56,004 bases of DNA, taken from positions 1 to 56,004 of the forward strand of contig CAYLJJ010000035.1 in the NCBI GenBank assembly GCA_964384025.1, read 5' to 3'. Source of the stretch: CAYLJJ01 sp964384025. GTDB lineage: Bacteria > Myxococcota_A > Bradymonadia > UBA7976 > UBA1532. The translations under genes were made by a program, and so were the position numbers. The stretch's first letter is position 1; the number at the start of each line of letters is the position of its first letter. The notes under the pieces were generated by a model, which ran no database searches, was not told the DNA's origin, and worked only from the letters and a program-made list of their open reading frames with translations. Below, one piece after another: positions 34,216-43,107 of this stretch.

Positions 34216-34998
34216 ATGACCCAGTCACACCATCTCTATCTGATCCTTTTTCCCAATCACGCGCTGGTCGCCTCTCAGTTGGCTCCAGAGGACTTCGCGC
34301 AGCATTATCAGGTGGGCTCTAACCGCCACTACCGGGGTAAGCTGATCTTCGCTTCGCTGAACCCCTCATTCCGGCATGAGTTTTTCCAGATCGATTGGGC
34401 CATCGGTGAGCTGGTTCCTCATCCTGACGGACGACCCAAGGCCACCAAGTTTATCTCCTCTTATCGGGTCCTTGAGCATGTACCTCTCTCCGCTTTTGAG
34501 AAGCTTTACCTCGCCACCACCGAGGGCTTTCTCTTGGGCCTAGAGAAGGGCAAGTCTCTTGAGAAGTTTGAAGATGGGCTCCAGATATACGCTGAGATCT
34601 GTCCGGTTAACCTCCTCGTCCTAACGCGCTATAACCCGGAGGAGTTTGGTCGCTATATCGCCCACCCAAAGAACCCCAAGGGAGTCCCAAAGCTTTTCTT
34701 TGCGCAGATCGATCAGGATATCTCCGAGTTCCTCACGCGCTTTGAGAAGAACCCCTTTATCCACAGCCCCATCCCTGGTCTGCACCCCTCCAAGCTTCGC
34801 GACGCAGTGCAGGAGTTCCAAGATGATCCGGAGAAGAAGACGAAGGGGATCAGCCTTTACTTCTCCCTGATGCAGATCTCCTTTAGGCTCCTGGGGCGAG
34901 GCTTCTGGATCGTCACTGAGGATGAGAGTCTTCACTTCTCTATGCCCAGCCTCAAGAAGATCGAGGCGGACAATTACCGCTTCTTTCGCAGTATGTAA
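34216..34998 (+). CDS. Hypothetical protein, unknown function
   Basis: The 260-residue protein starts at ATG 34216. It has no signal peptide or membrane segment. The sequence is well structured (HLYLILFPNHALVASQLAPE, NRHYRGKLIFASLNPSFRHE, VPLSAFEKLYLATTEGFLLG) with normal codon use for this window, so it is likely real, but I recognise no family. It stands alone, with a 217-bp non-coding stretch in front beyond the possible remnant. The last 47 bp overlap a minus-strand remnant. Confidence 0.65.
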   Translation: MTQSHHLYLILFPNHALVASQLAPEDFAQHYQVGSNRHYRGKLIFASLNPSFRHEFFQIDWAIGELVPHPDGRPKATKFISSYRVLEHVPLSAFEKLYLATTEGFLLGLEKGKSLEKFEDGLQIYAEICPVNLLVLTRYNPEEFGRYIAHPKNPKGVPKLFFAQIDQDISEFLTRFEKNPFIHSPIPGLHPSKLRDAVQEFQDDPEKKTKGISLYFSLMQISFRLLGRGFWIVTEDESLHFSMPSLKKIEADNYRFFRSM

Positions 34999-35410
34999 AT
35001 CTTGGGTGCGCTAACGAGGAAGGGCTCCTAAACGCATACACATATTTTCTGGGGATCGCTTGAAATATAGCTCGACGCGCTCGCGGGCGCTTGACAACTC
35101 GCCTAAGGAAACTCACTCGCTCGCCTAAGTGCGCTTTAAGCACTTCAATATCAGGCTTCTCTACATCGGTATCGTTGAGATCCAGCTTGCAAAGCTGTTC
35201 AAACCACGATGCTGCGCCCAGCCACTTGAGACGCACATCGTCAAGCTTTGGCTCGTGTAACTTTAAGCTCCGAGGCTGAGGGAGGGCTTGCCGTCTGTAG
35301 CTGAGAGGTAACTCAGATATTTTGATGAGAGTGAGGGCAACATCCTGCTTCAGCGCATGGCATCCCACGCCCTGGAGCAGCTCGGCGGCAAAGCAGCAAT
35401 ACCGCCCTGA
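34952..35410 (-). pseudogene. Truncated hypothetical gene
   Basis: The minus-strand frame is open from 35410 to 34952; a GTG at 35368 is the only plausible start, and protein-like sequence continues upstream of it to the in-frame TAA at 35411-35413. The encoded stretch is compositionally protein-like (DVALTLIKISELPLSYRRQA, LDDVRLKWLGAASWFEQLCK, VSFLRRVVKRPRARRA). The absence of a start and the abrupt join to the AT-rich gene at 35530 suggest that its 5' part was lost when that segment arrived. The family is not recognised; it may alternatively be a real small gene from GTG 35368. Confidence 0.4.
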
Positions 35411-35529
35411 TTAGAAGGCCCCATAATTAACGCTTCGGATCTCAACCCAGGGAACTTCAAACTCGACTTATAGAAAATCGACTTCAAAAGGATAAAAAAA
35501 ACACCGTGTTTTTTCAGCGTATAATCCAT

Positions 35530-37266
35530 ATGTTCAAATGTTGGCGAAATCAACGAAATTTTAATGTTTGGTATGACCCTGCTTATAGGCTTCCGATCAC
35601 TTCCCTCAGTTTTCAGCACGGATTAGAGCCAAGACGTTCTGATTTTGCCTTATGGTACCTGTTTGACGTTGGTATAATCAAGATGAAACAGGTAAAGCAG
35701 CCACAACAGCTTTGTTATGGAGATTTAGCTCGTGTTCATGGGGCTGAATATCTTGAAAGTCTAACTCAATCTGAGATTTTATCCGAAATTTTTGCCGTAG
35801 AAGCATGGGACATTCCAGTAGATCAAGTATTACGTTCAATCAGATTGTCTTGTGGTGCAACAACAGCTGCTGCGCAATTCTGCCTCAAGAATGGTGGGTC
35901 AGCTCTTAACCTGTTGGGTGGATTTCATCACGCATCAACAGATAAAGGTGGTCCTCTCTGCCCACTCAATGATATTGCTATAGCTGTAACTACTGTGCGT
36001 GATGAAGGGTTCTCGGGACAAATAGTAATACTTGATTTAGATGCTCATCCTCCTGACGGAACAGCTGACTGTTTGGGAGGCCAAGATAATATCTGGATAG
36101 GTTCTCTGTCTGCTGTTGGCAGAGAAAAAATGGAGGGCGTTCATGAAACCGTTTTGGCTGCTGATTGTGATGATGCAACCTATTTTCAAGCTCTAGATAA
36201 ACTCCTCAAAGATATGCCTTTTCCAGAGCTAGCCTTTGTAATCGCTGGAGGCGATGTTATAGCAGGAGATAAGATGGGAGGGCTAGCCCTAACTATTGAA
36301 GGGGCAAGACAACGAGATTTACGAGTTTTTAATTCATTAGGGCGCTGCCCTTCTGTTTGGTTGCCAGGAGGAGGATATCAAAAGGATGCCTGGAAAGTAC
36401 TCGCAGGAACAGGGCTTATTCTTTCTGTTCAATCAACTAAGCCCATCCCCGAAGATTATAATCCGCTACACGAACATTTTCGCAGTATAGCAAACCAAAT
36501 AGGCAATGATGAACTTGAAGGAGAGGAACTTCTCACCCAAGATGATATGGATGAACTCTTTGGATTATCACCACACAAAAGCTACCGGATGCTTGACTAC
36601 TATACTGCCAATGGCATAGAATATGCTCTATATAAATATGGGATTATAGGTTATTTGAAGCGGCTTGGCTACGGACCAATCAAAATATCTCTAAATCGTG
36701 GCAATAATGGACATCGACTCCGAGTCTTTGGAGAGCCAAGAGGAGAAAAATACCTTATTGTCGAATTGGTTCTTGAAAAACAACGTGTAGAAGGTGTAGA
36801 GATACTCTACATTCATTGGCTCAACTTGCGTAATCCTAAAGCAAGATTTAGTGAGCAGAGACCTCAACTTCCTGGGCAAGATACTCCTGGTCTTGGTCTT
36901 GCTAAAGAAACCAGCGAACTCATATATCGAATTTCAGAGCGACTCAATTTAAAGGGGATAGCCTTTCGCCCGGCATGGTATCATATCGCCTATGCAATGC
37001 GTCGCCGGTTTCAATTTGTTGATCCTATACGGCAAGGTCGGTTTGAAGCACTTCAGCGCGATTTCAGACATATTCCTCTTCTAGAGTTGACAGTAGCTAT
37101 TTCAGAGCAAAGAGTACAAATGAATGGAGAGCCTTATTTCTGGGAATCTAAGATGATGGCTTTTTGGGAATTCCCACAACCAGATAAGAAATCAGTTGAA
37201 CGAGAAAAAAATAGAGTTTTATTTTCTATGATAAAATCGGTGGTTTCTAAGGAGGATAAATTTTAG
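35530..37266 (+). CDS. Histone deacetylase-like protein fused to a GNAT-like C-terminal domain
   Basis: I prefer ATG 35530 (578 residues) over GTG 35506; neither has a good ribosome site. The N-terminal ~320 residues are HDAC/acetoin-utilisation-like: GGFHHAST (H133, H134), VILDLDAHPPDGTAD and AGGDVIAGDKMGGLALTIEG, which place the His pair and the metal-binding Asp/His residues. Residues about 330-560 are an extra domain with a GNAT-like pattern (LPGQDTPGLGLAKETSELIY, AWYHIAYAMRRRFQFVD). A deacetylase joined to an acyltransferase-like domain suggests a lysine or small-molecule acyl-exchange enzyme; this is inference. The gene is distinctly AT-rich, unlike its neighbours, and lies between a truncated gene and accC, so it looks horizontally acquired. 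Confidence 0.8.
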   Translation: MFKCWRNQRNFNVWYDPAYRLPITSLSFQHGLEPRRSDFALWYLFDVGIIKMKQVKQPQQLCYGDLARVHGAEYLESLTQSEILSEIFAVEAWDIPVDQVLRSIRLSCGATTAAAQFCLKNGGSALNLLGGFHHASTDKGGPLCPLNDIAIAVTTVRDEGFSGQIVILDLDAHPPDGTADCLGGQDNIWIGSLSAVGREKMEGVHETVLAADCDDATYFQALDKLLKDMPFPELAFVIAGGDVIAGDKMGGLALTIEGARQRDLRVFNSLGRCPSVWLPGGGYQKDAWKVLAGTGLILSVQSTKPIPEDYNPLHEHFRSIANQIGNDELEGEELLTQDDMDELFGLSPHKSYRMLDYYTANGIEYALYKYGIIGYLKRLGYGPIKISLNRGNNGHRLRVFGEPRGEKYLIVELVLEKQRVEGVEILYIHWLNLRNPKARFSEQRPQLPGQDTPGLGLAKETSELIYRISERLNLKGIAFRPAWYHIAYAMRRRFQFVDPIRQGRFEALQRDFRHIPLLELTVAISEQRVQMNGEPYFWESKMMAFWEFPQPDKKSVEREKNRVLFSMIKSVVSKEDKF

Positions 37267-37415
37267 GCAGATATAATATGCCAGTGCTATTCGATCTCTC
37301 CATCATCAACACAATCAAGGCAGGTCCTCTCCATTTCCGTGCCGAGCAAAATTTCACACTGGCAAATCGAACAGAATCCGGCGAAAAAGCGATCCAATTA
37401 CAGAGCGGAGGTTTT

Positions 37416-38906
37416 ATGTTTCAACGGGTGTTGGTCGCCAACCGAGGGGAGATCGCGGTTCGCATCATGCGGACTCTGAGAGAGATGGGGATATCACCTG
37501 TCACGGTCTGCTCAGAAGTCGATCAAGAGGCTCTTCACGTCAGAATGGCGGATGCAGCCCTCTGCGTTGGGCCTGAGCCCTCTCAGGAAAGCTATCTTCA
37601 AGAGGAGCGGATCATTCGAGCAGCCCTAGAGTTAGGCGCTGAAGCGATCCATCCTGGCTACGGTTTCCTCAGCGAGAACGCCGGTTTTGCTCGTGCTGTT
37701 GAAGCGGCTGGGCTCAGCTGGATCGGCCCCCCCCCAGGAGCGATTGAGACGATGGGGGACAAGCTGCTGGCCCGGCGTCAAGTAGAGCCAGCAGGGGTTC
37801 CCCTTGTGCCGGGCTCTCCCGCCCTGAGTGATCCAAAGGAGGCCCTCAAGATCGCCCGAGAGATCGGCTTTCCGGTGATGGTTAAGGCTTCGGCGGGGGG
37901 TGGAGGGAAAGGGATGCGTCTTGTGGAGCGCGAGGAGGTGTTTCAGGCAGCGCTCCAGGCCGCTCAGCGAGAGGCAGCGGGGGCCTTTGGTGATGACTCT
38001 GTCTATGTGGAGCGGTTTATCCAAGAGCCTCACCACATAGAGATCCAGGTCTTCTGTGACAGCCATGGAGGAGCGGTCTATCTGGGAGAGCGTGAGTGCT
38101 CAGTCCAGCGTCGCCATCAGAAGGTGGTTGAGGAGTGCCCCAGCCCCTTTATCGACGAGCCTCTACGCCAAGAGATGGGGATGGTGGCGATGAGGGTGGC
38201 TCGCGCCTGTAACTATCTGGGCGCGGGCACCGTGGAGTTTCTCGTAGGAGCTGATCATCGCTTCTATTTTCTGGAGATGAATACTCGCCTTCAGGTGGAG
38301 CACCCTGTCACCGAGCTGGTCTATGGCGTCGATCTGGTGGAGTGGCAGCTCAGGATCGCAGCGGGGGAGCCCCTGCCGCTGAAGCAGGAGGAGATCCAGG
38401 CCCGAGGTCACGCTCTGGAGTGTCGCGTCTACGCTGAGGATCCTGATAATTTCCTGCCCAGCCCTGGGCGCATCACCGCCCTGAGCTGGCCCCAAGGGCC
38501 TGGAGTCCGAGTAGACGCGGGGGTTGATGAACGCTCCACGGTGGGGATGGCTTATGATCCCATGATCGCCAAGCTCTGCGTCTGGGGTCAAGATCGACGG
38601 CGGGCTCTGGCGCGAATGACCCGCGCCCTGGATGAGTGTGTGATCCAAGGCATCACCAGTAATTTGAAACTTCACAGGCGGATCTTGCAGCTCCCTGAGT
38701 TTCAAAAGGGTTGCTATGACACTGGGATCTTGAATGAGGCCCTTGCTCCTCTTGAGGATGAAGAGAGTTTACGAGAGTTGTTGATCGCGGCGGCGATCAT
38801 CAAGCATTTCCAGCAGGATCGTAAGCCTGAAGAGCAGAGCGGTCCAGAGTGCCTCTCCAGCCCTTGGTTACAGATGGGGCGGCTCAAAATTCTTAGGAGG
38901 GGATGA
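37416..38906 (+). CDS. accC: Acetyl/propionyl-CoA carboxylase, biotin carboxylase subunit
   Basis: I place the start at ATG 37416, with GGAGG 4 nt upstream; an earlier ATG at 37278 would add non-homologous sequence. The 496-residue protein has the biotin carboxylase domains: N-terminal VLVANRGEIAVRIMRTLRE, IHPGYGFLSENAGFA, ATP-grasp loop ASAGGGGKGMRLV, ERDCSVQRRHQK-type segment (ECSVQRRHQKVVEECPSP) and MNTRLQVEHPVTEL. It carboxylates biotin with ATP and bicarbonate. The biotin carrier domain is a separate gene 1 nt downstream, so this is a split alpha subunit. No carboxyltransferase gene is adjacent. Confidence 0.93.
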   Translation: MFQRVLVANRGEIAVRIMRTLREMGISPVTVCSEVDQEALHVRMADAALCVGPEPSQESYLQEERIIRAALELGAEAIHPGYGFLSENAGFARAVEAAGLSWIGPPPGAIETMGDKLLARRQVEPAGVPLVPGSPALSDPKEALKIAREIGFPVMVKASAGGGGKGMRLVEREEVFQAALQAAQREAAGAFGDDSVYVERFIQEPHHIEIQVFCDSHGGAVYLGERECSVQRRHQKVVEECPSPFIDEPLRQEMGMVAMRVARACNYLGAGTVEFLVGADHRFYFLEMNTRLQVEHPVTELVYGVDLVEWQLRIAAGEPLPLKQEEIQARGHALECRVYAEDPDNFLPSPGRITALSWPQGPGVRVDAGVDERSTVGMAYDPMIAKLCVWGQDRRRALARMTRALDECVIQGITSNLKLHRRILQLPEFQKGCYDTGILNEALAPLEDEESLRELLIAAAIIKHFQQDRKPEEQSGPECLSSPWLQMGRLKILRRG

Positions 38907-38907
38907 G

Positions 38908-39414
38908 ATGGATTACAGCCTGCGATGTGAGGAGGAAGAGCTGCAGGTCAAGATCAACGATCTGGGCGAGGGGCGCTACAGCTTCAAGATTGGAGAGGGG
39001 GTTGAGCGTGTGATTCAGGCAGAGGTGCTGGGCGATCTGGTGCAACTCCGTGTGGGTTCAGAGAGCCACCCAGTCACTGTAACTGAGGGTCCTGATGGGT
39101 TCCAGGCGAGCTGCCGGGGCCGGGCGCTGAGCTTAGAGATCCTGGACCCGCGCGCGCTCCTACGTCAGCAGCTGAGCGGTATAGGAGGGCAGGGAGAGAG
39201 CAGCGTGGTCTCTCCCATGCCAGGGCGTGTAGTTAAGCTGCTGGTGGAGCCTGGTGAACATGTCAAACAGGGGCAGGGCCTCATCATTGTAGAGGCGATG
39301 AAGATGGAGAATGAACTCAAAGCGCGGATGGATGGTGAGGTGCTCTCGATCGAGGTCGCGCCAGGTGACACCGTAGAGGCGAAGGCTCCTCTCGTAATCC
39401 TCAAGCCCTTATAA
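38908..39414 (+). CDS. Biotin carboxyl carrier-type protein
   Basis: The 168-residue protein ends in a biotinyl/lipoyl domain with the biotinylation site EAMKMEN (Lys132) and the usual SPMPGRVVKLLVEPGEHV and GDTVEAKAPL strands. The N-terminal ~95 residues resemble the BT (biotin carboxylase-tethering) region of propionyl-CoA carboxylase alpha subunits. It starts 1 nt after the accC stop and is certainly co-translated with it. Together they form the biotin carboxylase/carrier half of an acyl-CoA carboxylase. Confidence 0.92.
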   Translation: MDYSLRCEEEELQVKINDLGEGRYSFKIGEGVERVIQAEVLGDLVQLRVGSESHPVTVTEGPDGFQASCRGRALSLEILDPRALLRQQLSGIGGQGESSVVSPMPGRVVKLLVEPGEHVKQGQGLIIVEAMKMENELKARMDGEVLSIEVAPGDTVEAKAPLVILKPL

Positions 39415-39416
39415 TC

Positions 39417-39442
39417 ATCTCCCCGACGATTCTCCGGGAGAT
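39417..39442 (+). promoter_or_regulatory. Hairpin covering the ribosome site of the AgmX/PglI gene
   Basis: ATCTCCC (39417-39423) pairs perfectly with GGGAGAT (39436-39442). The 3' arm contains GGGAG, the ribosome site of the gene starting at 39448 (7-nt spacer). The hairpin would limit ribosome access and make translation lower than that of the carboxylase genes upstream. No U-tract, so it is not a standard terminator. Confidence 0.4.
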
Positions 39443-39447
39443 CAAAG

Positions 39448-40965
39448 ATGCGCTTAGCCCTCACGCTTCTGTTCTCTACTCAAGCTTTTATCCCCCTTGA
39501 GCTGCCCCCCCTTGAGGGTCAAGAGGCGCTGCCCTCTGGCCCTCAGATCTGGGCCAGCATGAAGCAGATCGCCCTCCGCTACCCTGAGGCTCCTGTTCAA
39601 CTCAAAAGCTTGAAAACTGAGCAGCTTGACCTGATCAAGCTAAGGAAAGGCTATAGCTCTCAGAGCGAGGAGAGACGAGGGCTGCTGCTGTTCCCTCTCT
39701 TCGAGGCGCTGAGCAGATACTGCGAGCTGGAGAAGCAGCAAGCGCTCTTGGAGAAGCGGCCAGGCTCTCTGCGCTTAAACCTCTTTTTGGATAAACGTTT
39801 ACCTTTCCAGAGCGTAGCTGAGATCCTCTATACTGCCGCTCAAAGCGGCTACGCTGAGTTTTACTTGGCCCTAGGCGATCTCAAACATCCCCGAGGTGTG
39901 GCCCTTCAACTGCCGCAGATCACGCCGCTCACGACAGCTCTCAAAGGCCCCTCCCACCTAAGCCTTACACTGCGTCTGCTCTGGAGCAAGGAGGGGTTGA
40001 TGGCCTATGGAGATCTTCGAAGAGGGCAGGAGGCTCTCCAGAAGCTTCACTCCAAACAGGTCCGGGTTCATGAGCAGAGCCTCTTGTCCAAACTTCAGAG
40101 TTCTCCTCGCTTGAGCAGATCTCAGCCTGCTCACTCCTTCAGCATCTTGGATCCTGAGGGGCGCTGTCCCTTGATCCTGCGCGTCGCAGGAGAGCTTGAG
40201 TTGAAGCCCCTAACCCAGCTGTACCCGCAGCTCTGCGAGGGGACTAGAGGTTCAAAGCAGAACCTTGTGCTCCTCAGCCCCACCCCAGAGGTCCCTGTTG
40301 CTGAGCTGGCGGCGGTGATGCAGGCTCTCCCCTGTCGGACGCCAAGCTCTTTTGCTTGGGGAGCCAAAGAGGCGGTCACCTCCTCCTGTAAAGCGGGGTT
40401 GCTCCCTCAACAGATCAAGAGCCACTTGAGGGCTGAGGAGGCGCGCTTGATGAGCACCCAAGAGGAGAAAATCGTGAACCTTTTGGAGCTGGATGAGAGC
40501 AAGAGAGGGACCCTCTTGCGGCAGCTCTCAGGTGTTGGAATGGTTGGCGTTTCTATCGCAGATGCAGCCACGATGGGGGTGTCTAAGTCTCAGGCTTTGA
40601 AGGGAGGTTTGGCTCGAAGATCCGCTCGGGAGGGGCTTCAGTTCTTGATTGAAGATCTCAAGGTTGAGGGTCCCATCCCCCAGAAAGAGATCTATAAGGT
40701 CTTGCTGAGGCGCCAAAGCAGTATGCGGCATTGCTGCGCTGGAGAAGCAGAGCTTCAGGATAAATTTGAAGTGATGAACCTGAAGCTCCTGATCCATTCC
40801 AACGGACGGGTTATCAGGTTGGAATTTAAAGAGAAAGAATCAGATTCATCAACACAAAAATGTTTGCAAAATCGCTTGGGACGATGGCGTTTTCCCTCTA
40901 TGAAGTCAGAGGCGCATATGGCTACTTCAGCATCTTTTAAGCTTAAGTTTCGAAAGGTGCCATAG
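39448..40965 (+). CDS. Protein with AgmX/PglI-like C-terminal domain, unknown function
   Basis: The 505-residue protein starts at ATG 39448 with a short hydrophobic N-terminus (LALTLLFSTQAFIPLELP), likely a signal peptide. The middle region is unassigned and helical. The last ~100 residues (RRQSSMRHCCAGEAEL, HSNGRVIRLEFKE, KCLQNRLGRWRFPSM) follow the AgmX/PglI C-terminal pattern found in Myxococcota-type gliding-machinery and TonB-related proteins: a Cys in the first helix, a V-x-L-E strand, then C-V/L--R-RWRFP. This supports a periplasmic or envelope role. No gliding cluster surrounds it. Confidence 0.75.
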   Translation: MRLALTLLFSTQAFIPLELPPLEGQEALPSGPQIWASMKQIALRYPEAPVQLKSLKTEQLDLIKLRKGYSSQSEERRGLLLFPLFEALSRYCELEKQQALLEKRPGSLRLNLFLDKRLPFQSVAEILYTAAQSGYAEFYLALGDLKHPRGVALQLPQITPLTTALKGPSHLSLTLRLLWSKEGLMAYGDLRRGQEALQKLHSKQVRVHEQSLLSKLQSSPRLSRSQPAHSFSILDPEGRCPLILRVAGELELKPLTQLYPQLCEGTRGSKQNLVLLSPTPEVPVAELAAVMQALPCRTPSSFAWGAKEAVTSSCKAGLLPQQIKSHLRAEEARLMSTQEEKIVNLLELDESKRGTLLRQLSGVGMVGVSIADAATMGVSKSQALKGGLARRSAREGLQFLIEDLKVEGPIPQKEIYKVLLRRQSSMRHCCAGEAELQDKFEVMNLKLLIHSNGRVIRLEFKEKESDSSTQKCLQNRLGRWRFPSMKSEAHMATSASFKLKFRKVP

Positions 40966-40978
40966 AAAAACCTCAAAT

Positions 40979-41722
40979 TTATCGAGGGATTTTAGGTATG
41001 TCTGAACAGCATCGAACCGAATATGGATGTAATCCTTCACCACAGCGAAAATGATCTATTTCTCCATGTATGTCATGAAGTGCCAATATGTCACCATTAT
41101 ATGAGAAAACATTGAAATATGGTCGTCTTGTAGCACCGACCTGTTCTGGTTCAAGCCATGCAATTTGATCACTGAACTCGCATATCAACTGAGAAACATT
41201 ATTATAATCTTCGGGACAGACTTCAGGAGTTCCATCCATCAAACAGTTGGCCTGTAAATAGAGTTCATATGGAGAACAGAGTCTACGTCCTTTCAGTTTA
41301 CAGATAGCCATCGCGCTTTTACCCCAAAGGTCGATTATTTGATACCTCTCCAGTAGCTCCTCTGGGAGTTCGCTGGTCGCTTCCTGTTCAATGCAAAGGC
41401 CAGTAGGGAATTCTTGCATATCTTCTGGGCAAGTTATCGGAGGAAATTCTCCGGGAAGCCCCTGTTCTCCCTGGAGACCAGGATCTCCTTGAGGACCAGG
41501 ATCTCCTTGAGGACCAGGATCTCCTTGAGGACCAGGATCTCCTTGAGGACCAGGATCTCCTTGAAGACCTTGCTCCCCCTGAAGCCCCTGGGGACCTTCA
41601 ACTCCAACCTCTCCTTGAGGTCCAGAGGGTCCTGTTTCTCCTGGAATGCCTGCTGCTCCTGAGGAGCCCTTACAGGCCGGGAGCAGAGAAAGGAACAGAA
41701 TGCTCAATGAAATCTTTCTCAC
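40979..41722 (-). CDS. Collagen-like lipoprotein
   Basis: The 247-residue protein has a lipobox (LSLLPACKGS), then about 24 Gly-X-Y triplets (residues about 21-94, mainly GPQGDP units encoded by an 18-bp repeat with GACCAGGATCTCCTTGA) and a C-terminal globular domain with 10 or so cysteines (SAMAICKLKGRRLCSP, YSVRCCSD). Collagen-like stalks with a Cys-rich head are found in bacterial surface adhesins and in some lipoproteins of Myxococcota. Its start overlaps the stop of the upstream large protein fragment, so it may be co-transcribed with it. Confidence 0.88.
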   Translation of the reverse strand: MRKISLSILFLSLLPACKGSSGAAGIPGETGPSGPQGEVGVEGPQGLQGEQGLQGDPGPQGDPGPQGDPGPQGDPGPQGDPGLQGEQGLPGEFPPITCPEDMQEFPTGLCIEQEATSELPEELLERYQIIDLWGKSAMAICKLKGRRLCSPYELYLQANCLMDGTPEVCPEDYNNVSQLICEFSDQIAWLEPEQVGATRRPYFNVFSYNGDILALHDIHGEIDHFRCGEGLHPYSVRCCSDIPKIPR

Positions 41723-43092
41723 CTTCTAAACTCCAAGCTGTTAAATTCAAGTATGTATTCTTTTCTATAGCTGTTCTCACATGGTGAAAGTCCACATGGA
41801 GCAGCCGCTTCAACCTTGATAGATATATTTATATTGAAAATTGAGTCAATAAAGCGTGCTCTGTTTCCAAACCAGCTGCCCTGAAAACATTCATCATCTA
41901 AGCATGTTTGATCTCTATACCTCCAAAATACATTTCCCCCATCAAGAATATTCGAAGAATAAGGAACCATATTTATATCACTGCTAGGGAGGAATATATC
42001 TTCTGGCTCGAAATCCCGTATTCTTATATCAATACCTCGAGGATGGAAAGCATCATTTAATATGCTCCCTAAAGAAACGAGGGGTAATCCGTTCTCATAT
42101 ATGAAAATACTTCTTTCTATATTGGATTCTATTTCTGATTGAAAATCAAGGCAATTATCGATTGAATATACTGTATCAACAATTAAAGAAAGATCCCCTG
42201 TTTCAGATTCAGAGTCAATTATGTTGCTGAAATCACACATACTGTCAATATTCATAATTCGCACATTTGATCCTTCTGGGTACTGCCAAGATGCAGTCAT
42301 GGGTTGAACAGGAAAACTTTTTATTGAGAATACAGTGTTGGTATTCCCGAATTCCTTTAAGTAGACTACTGTTCCTCCTCCTTCTTCACTATTGAATCGG
42401 ACTCTCCCGACATTATATGGGATATGATCATTTAATCCCATTATGTGATTAAAACGTTCACTTTCAAACTCAAGTCCATTAAGACCGCCATCCAAATCAT
42501 CTAGGGGGAGATATTCAATCGCTAAAGGAATAGGAGCATGTTGAACTTCAAAGTGAATGGTTTTCTCTCCTATATTCCCAACAGGGTCACAAGAGAAGAC
42601 ATGAAGACGATCGGGAAAATCCCTTTCTGGATGGAGGAATGGATTAAATCCCAGTGTAGAAAGGTTGAGTGGGATGGTGTGTATAGCCATACCTTCACTG
42701 GGATCAAGGCGATAACCATTTGGAGGAGTATCCGATTCACACACCCCATCGAGCGCGATGAACTCATCTCCAGGGAAAAGGAATTTCCAATAGAGTTCGT
42801 GTGGATTGGCCCTCACTGGATCAAGATCCATAAAATTAAACTCAATGGGATTCTCATCTCCTGGCTCCCAACTGCTCTGCATCTTTCGAAGCACCATCCC
42901 CTGCTCAGCAAAGGTGATCGAGCCCTGTTCATCTGCGCGGCGGTGGCTATAGCGCCCTCCCTCTCGAACCGCGATATACTCGCTCTCGTCGTAGAAAGAG
43001 AACATCACAGGGCGAAGATCAGGAGGGAGATGATCCACCCCGATCTGAAGCACCGCCTCTGACTCATTACCCAGCAGATCTCGACTGATCAC
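41719..43092 (-). pseudogene. C-terminal part of the large Ig-repeat lipoprotein (downstream of an in-frame TGA)
   Basis: The apparent start GTG 43092 follows an in-frame TGA (43108-43110) by 15 nt, in the same frame as the upstream 1075-residue fragment. The residues after the stop (RVISRDLLGNESEAVLQIGV then DHLPPDL) complete the same repeat unit that the upstream part leaves unfinished, so I read this as one gene interrupted by a stop. The fragment (457 residues) contains no signal peptide and ends in a Cys-rich region (CLDDECFQGSW, CGLSPCENSY). It may be translated only if the stop is read through or is a sequence error. Confidence 0.6.
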
Positions 43093-43107
43093 CCGCAGCT
43101 CGCCACC

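Noticed and set aside
35350..35619. Minus-strand frame overlapping the start of the HDAC-like gene
   Set aside because: Composition and overlap indicate a shadow of the plus-strand gene; no family pattern.
41470..41570. CRISPR-like or regulatory repeats
   Set aside because: The 18-bp units encode Gly-Pro-Gln-Gly-Asp-Pro of the collagen-like protein and have no spacers.
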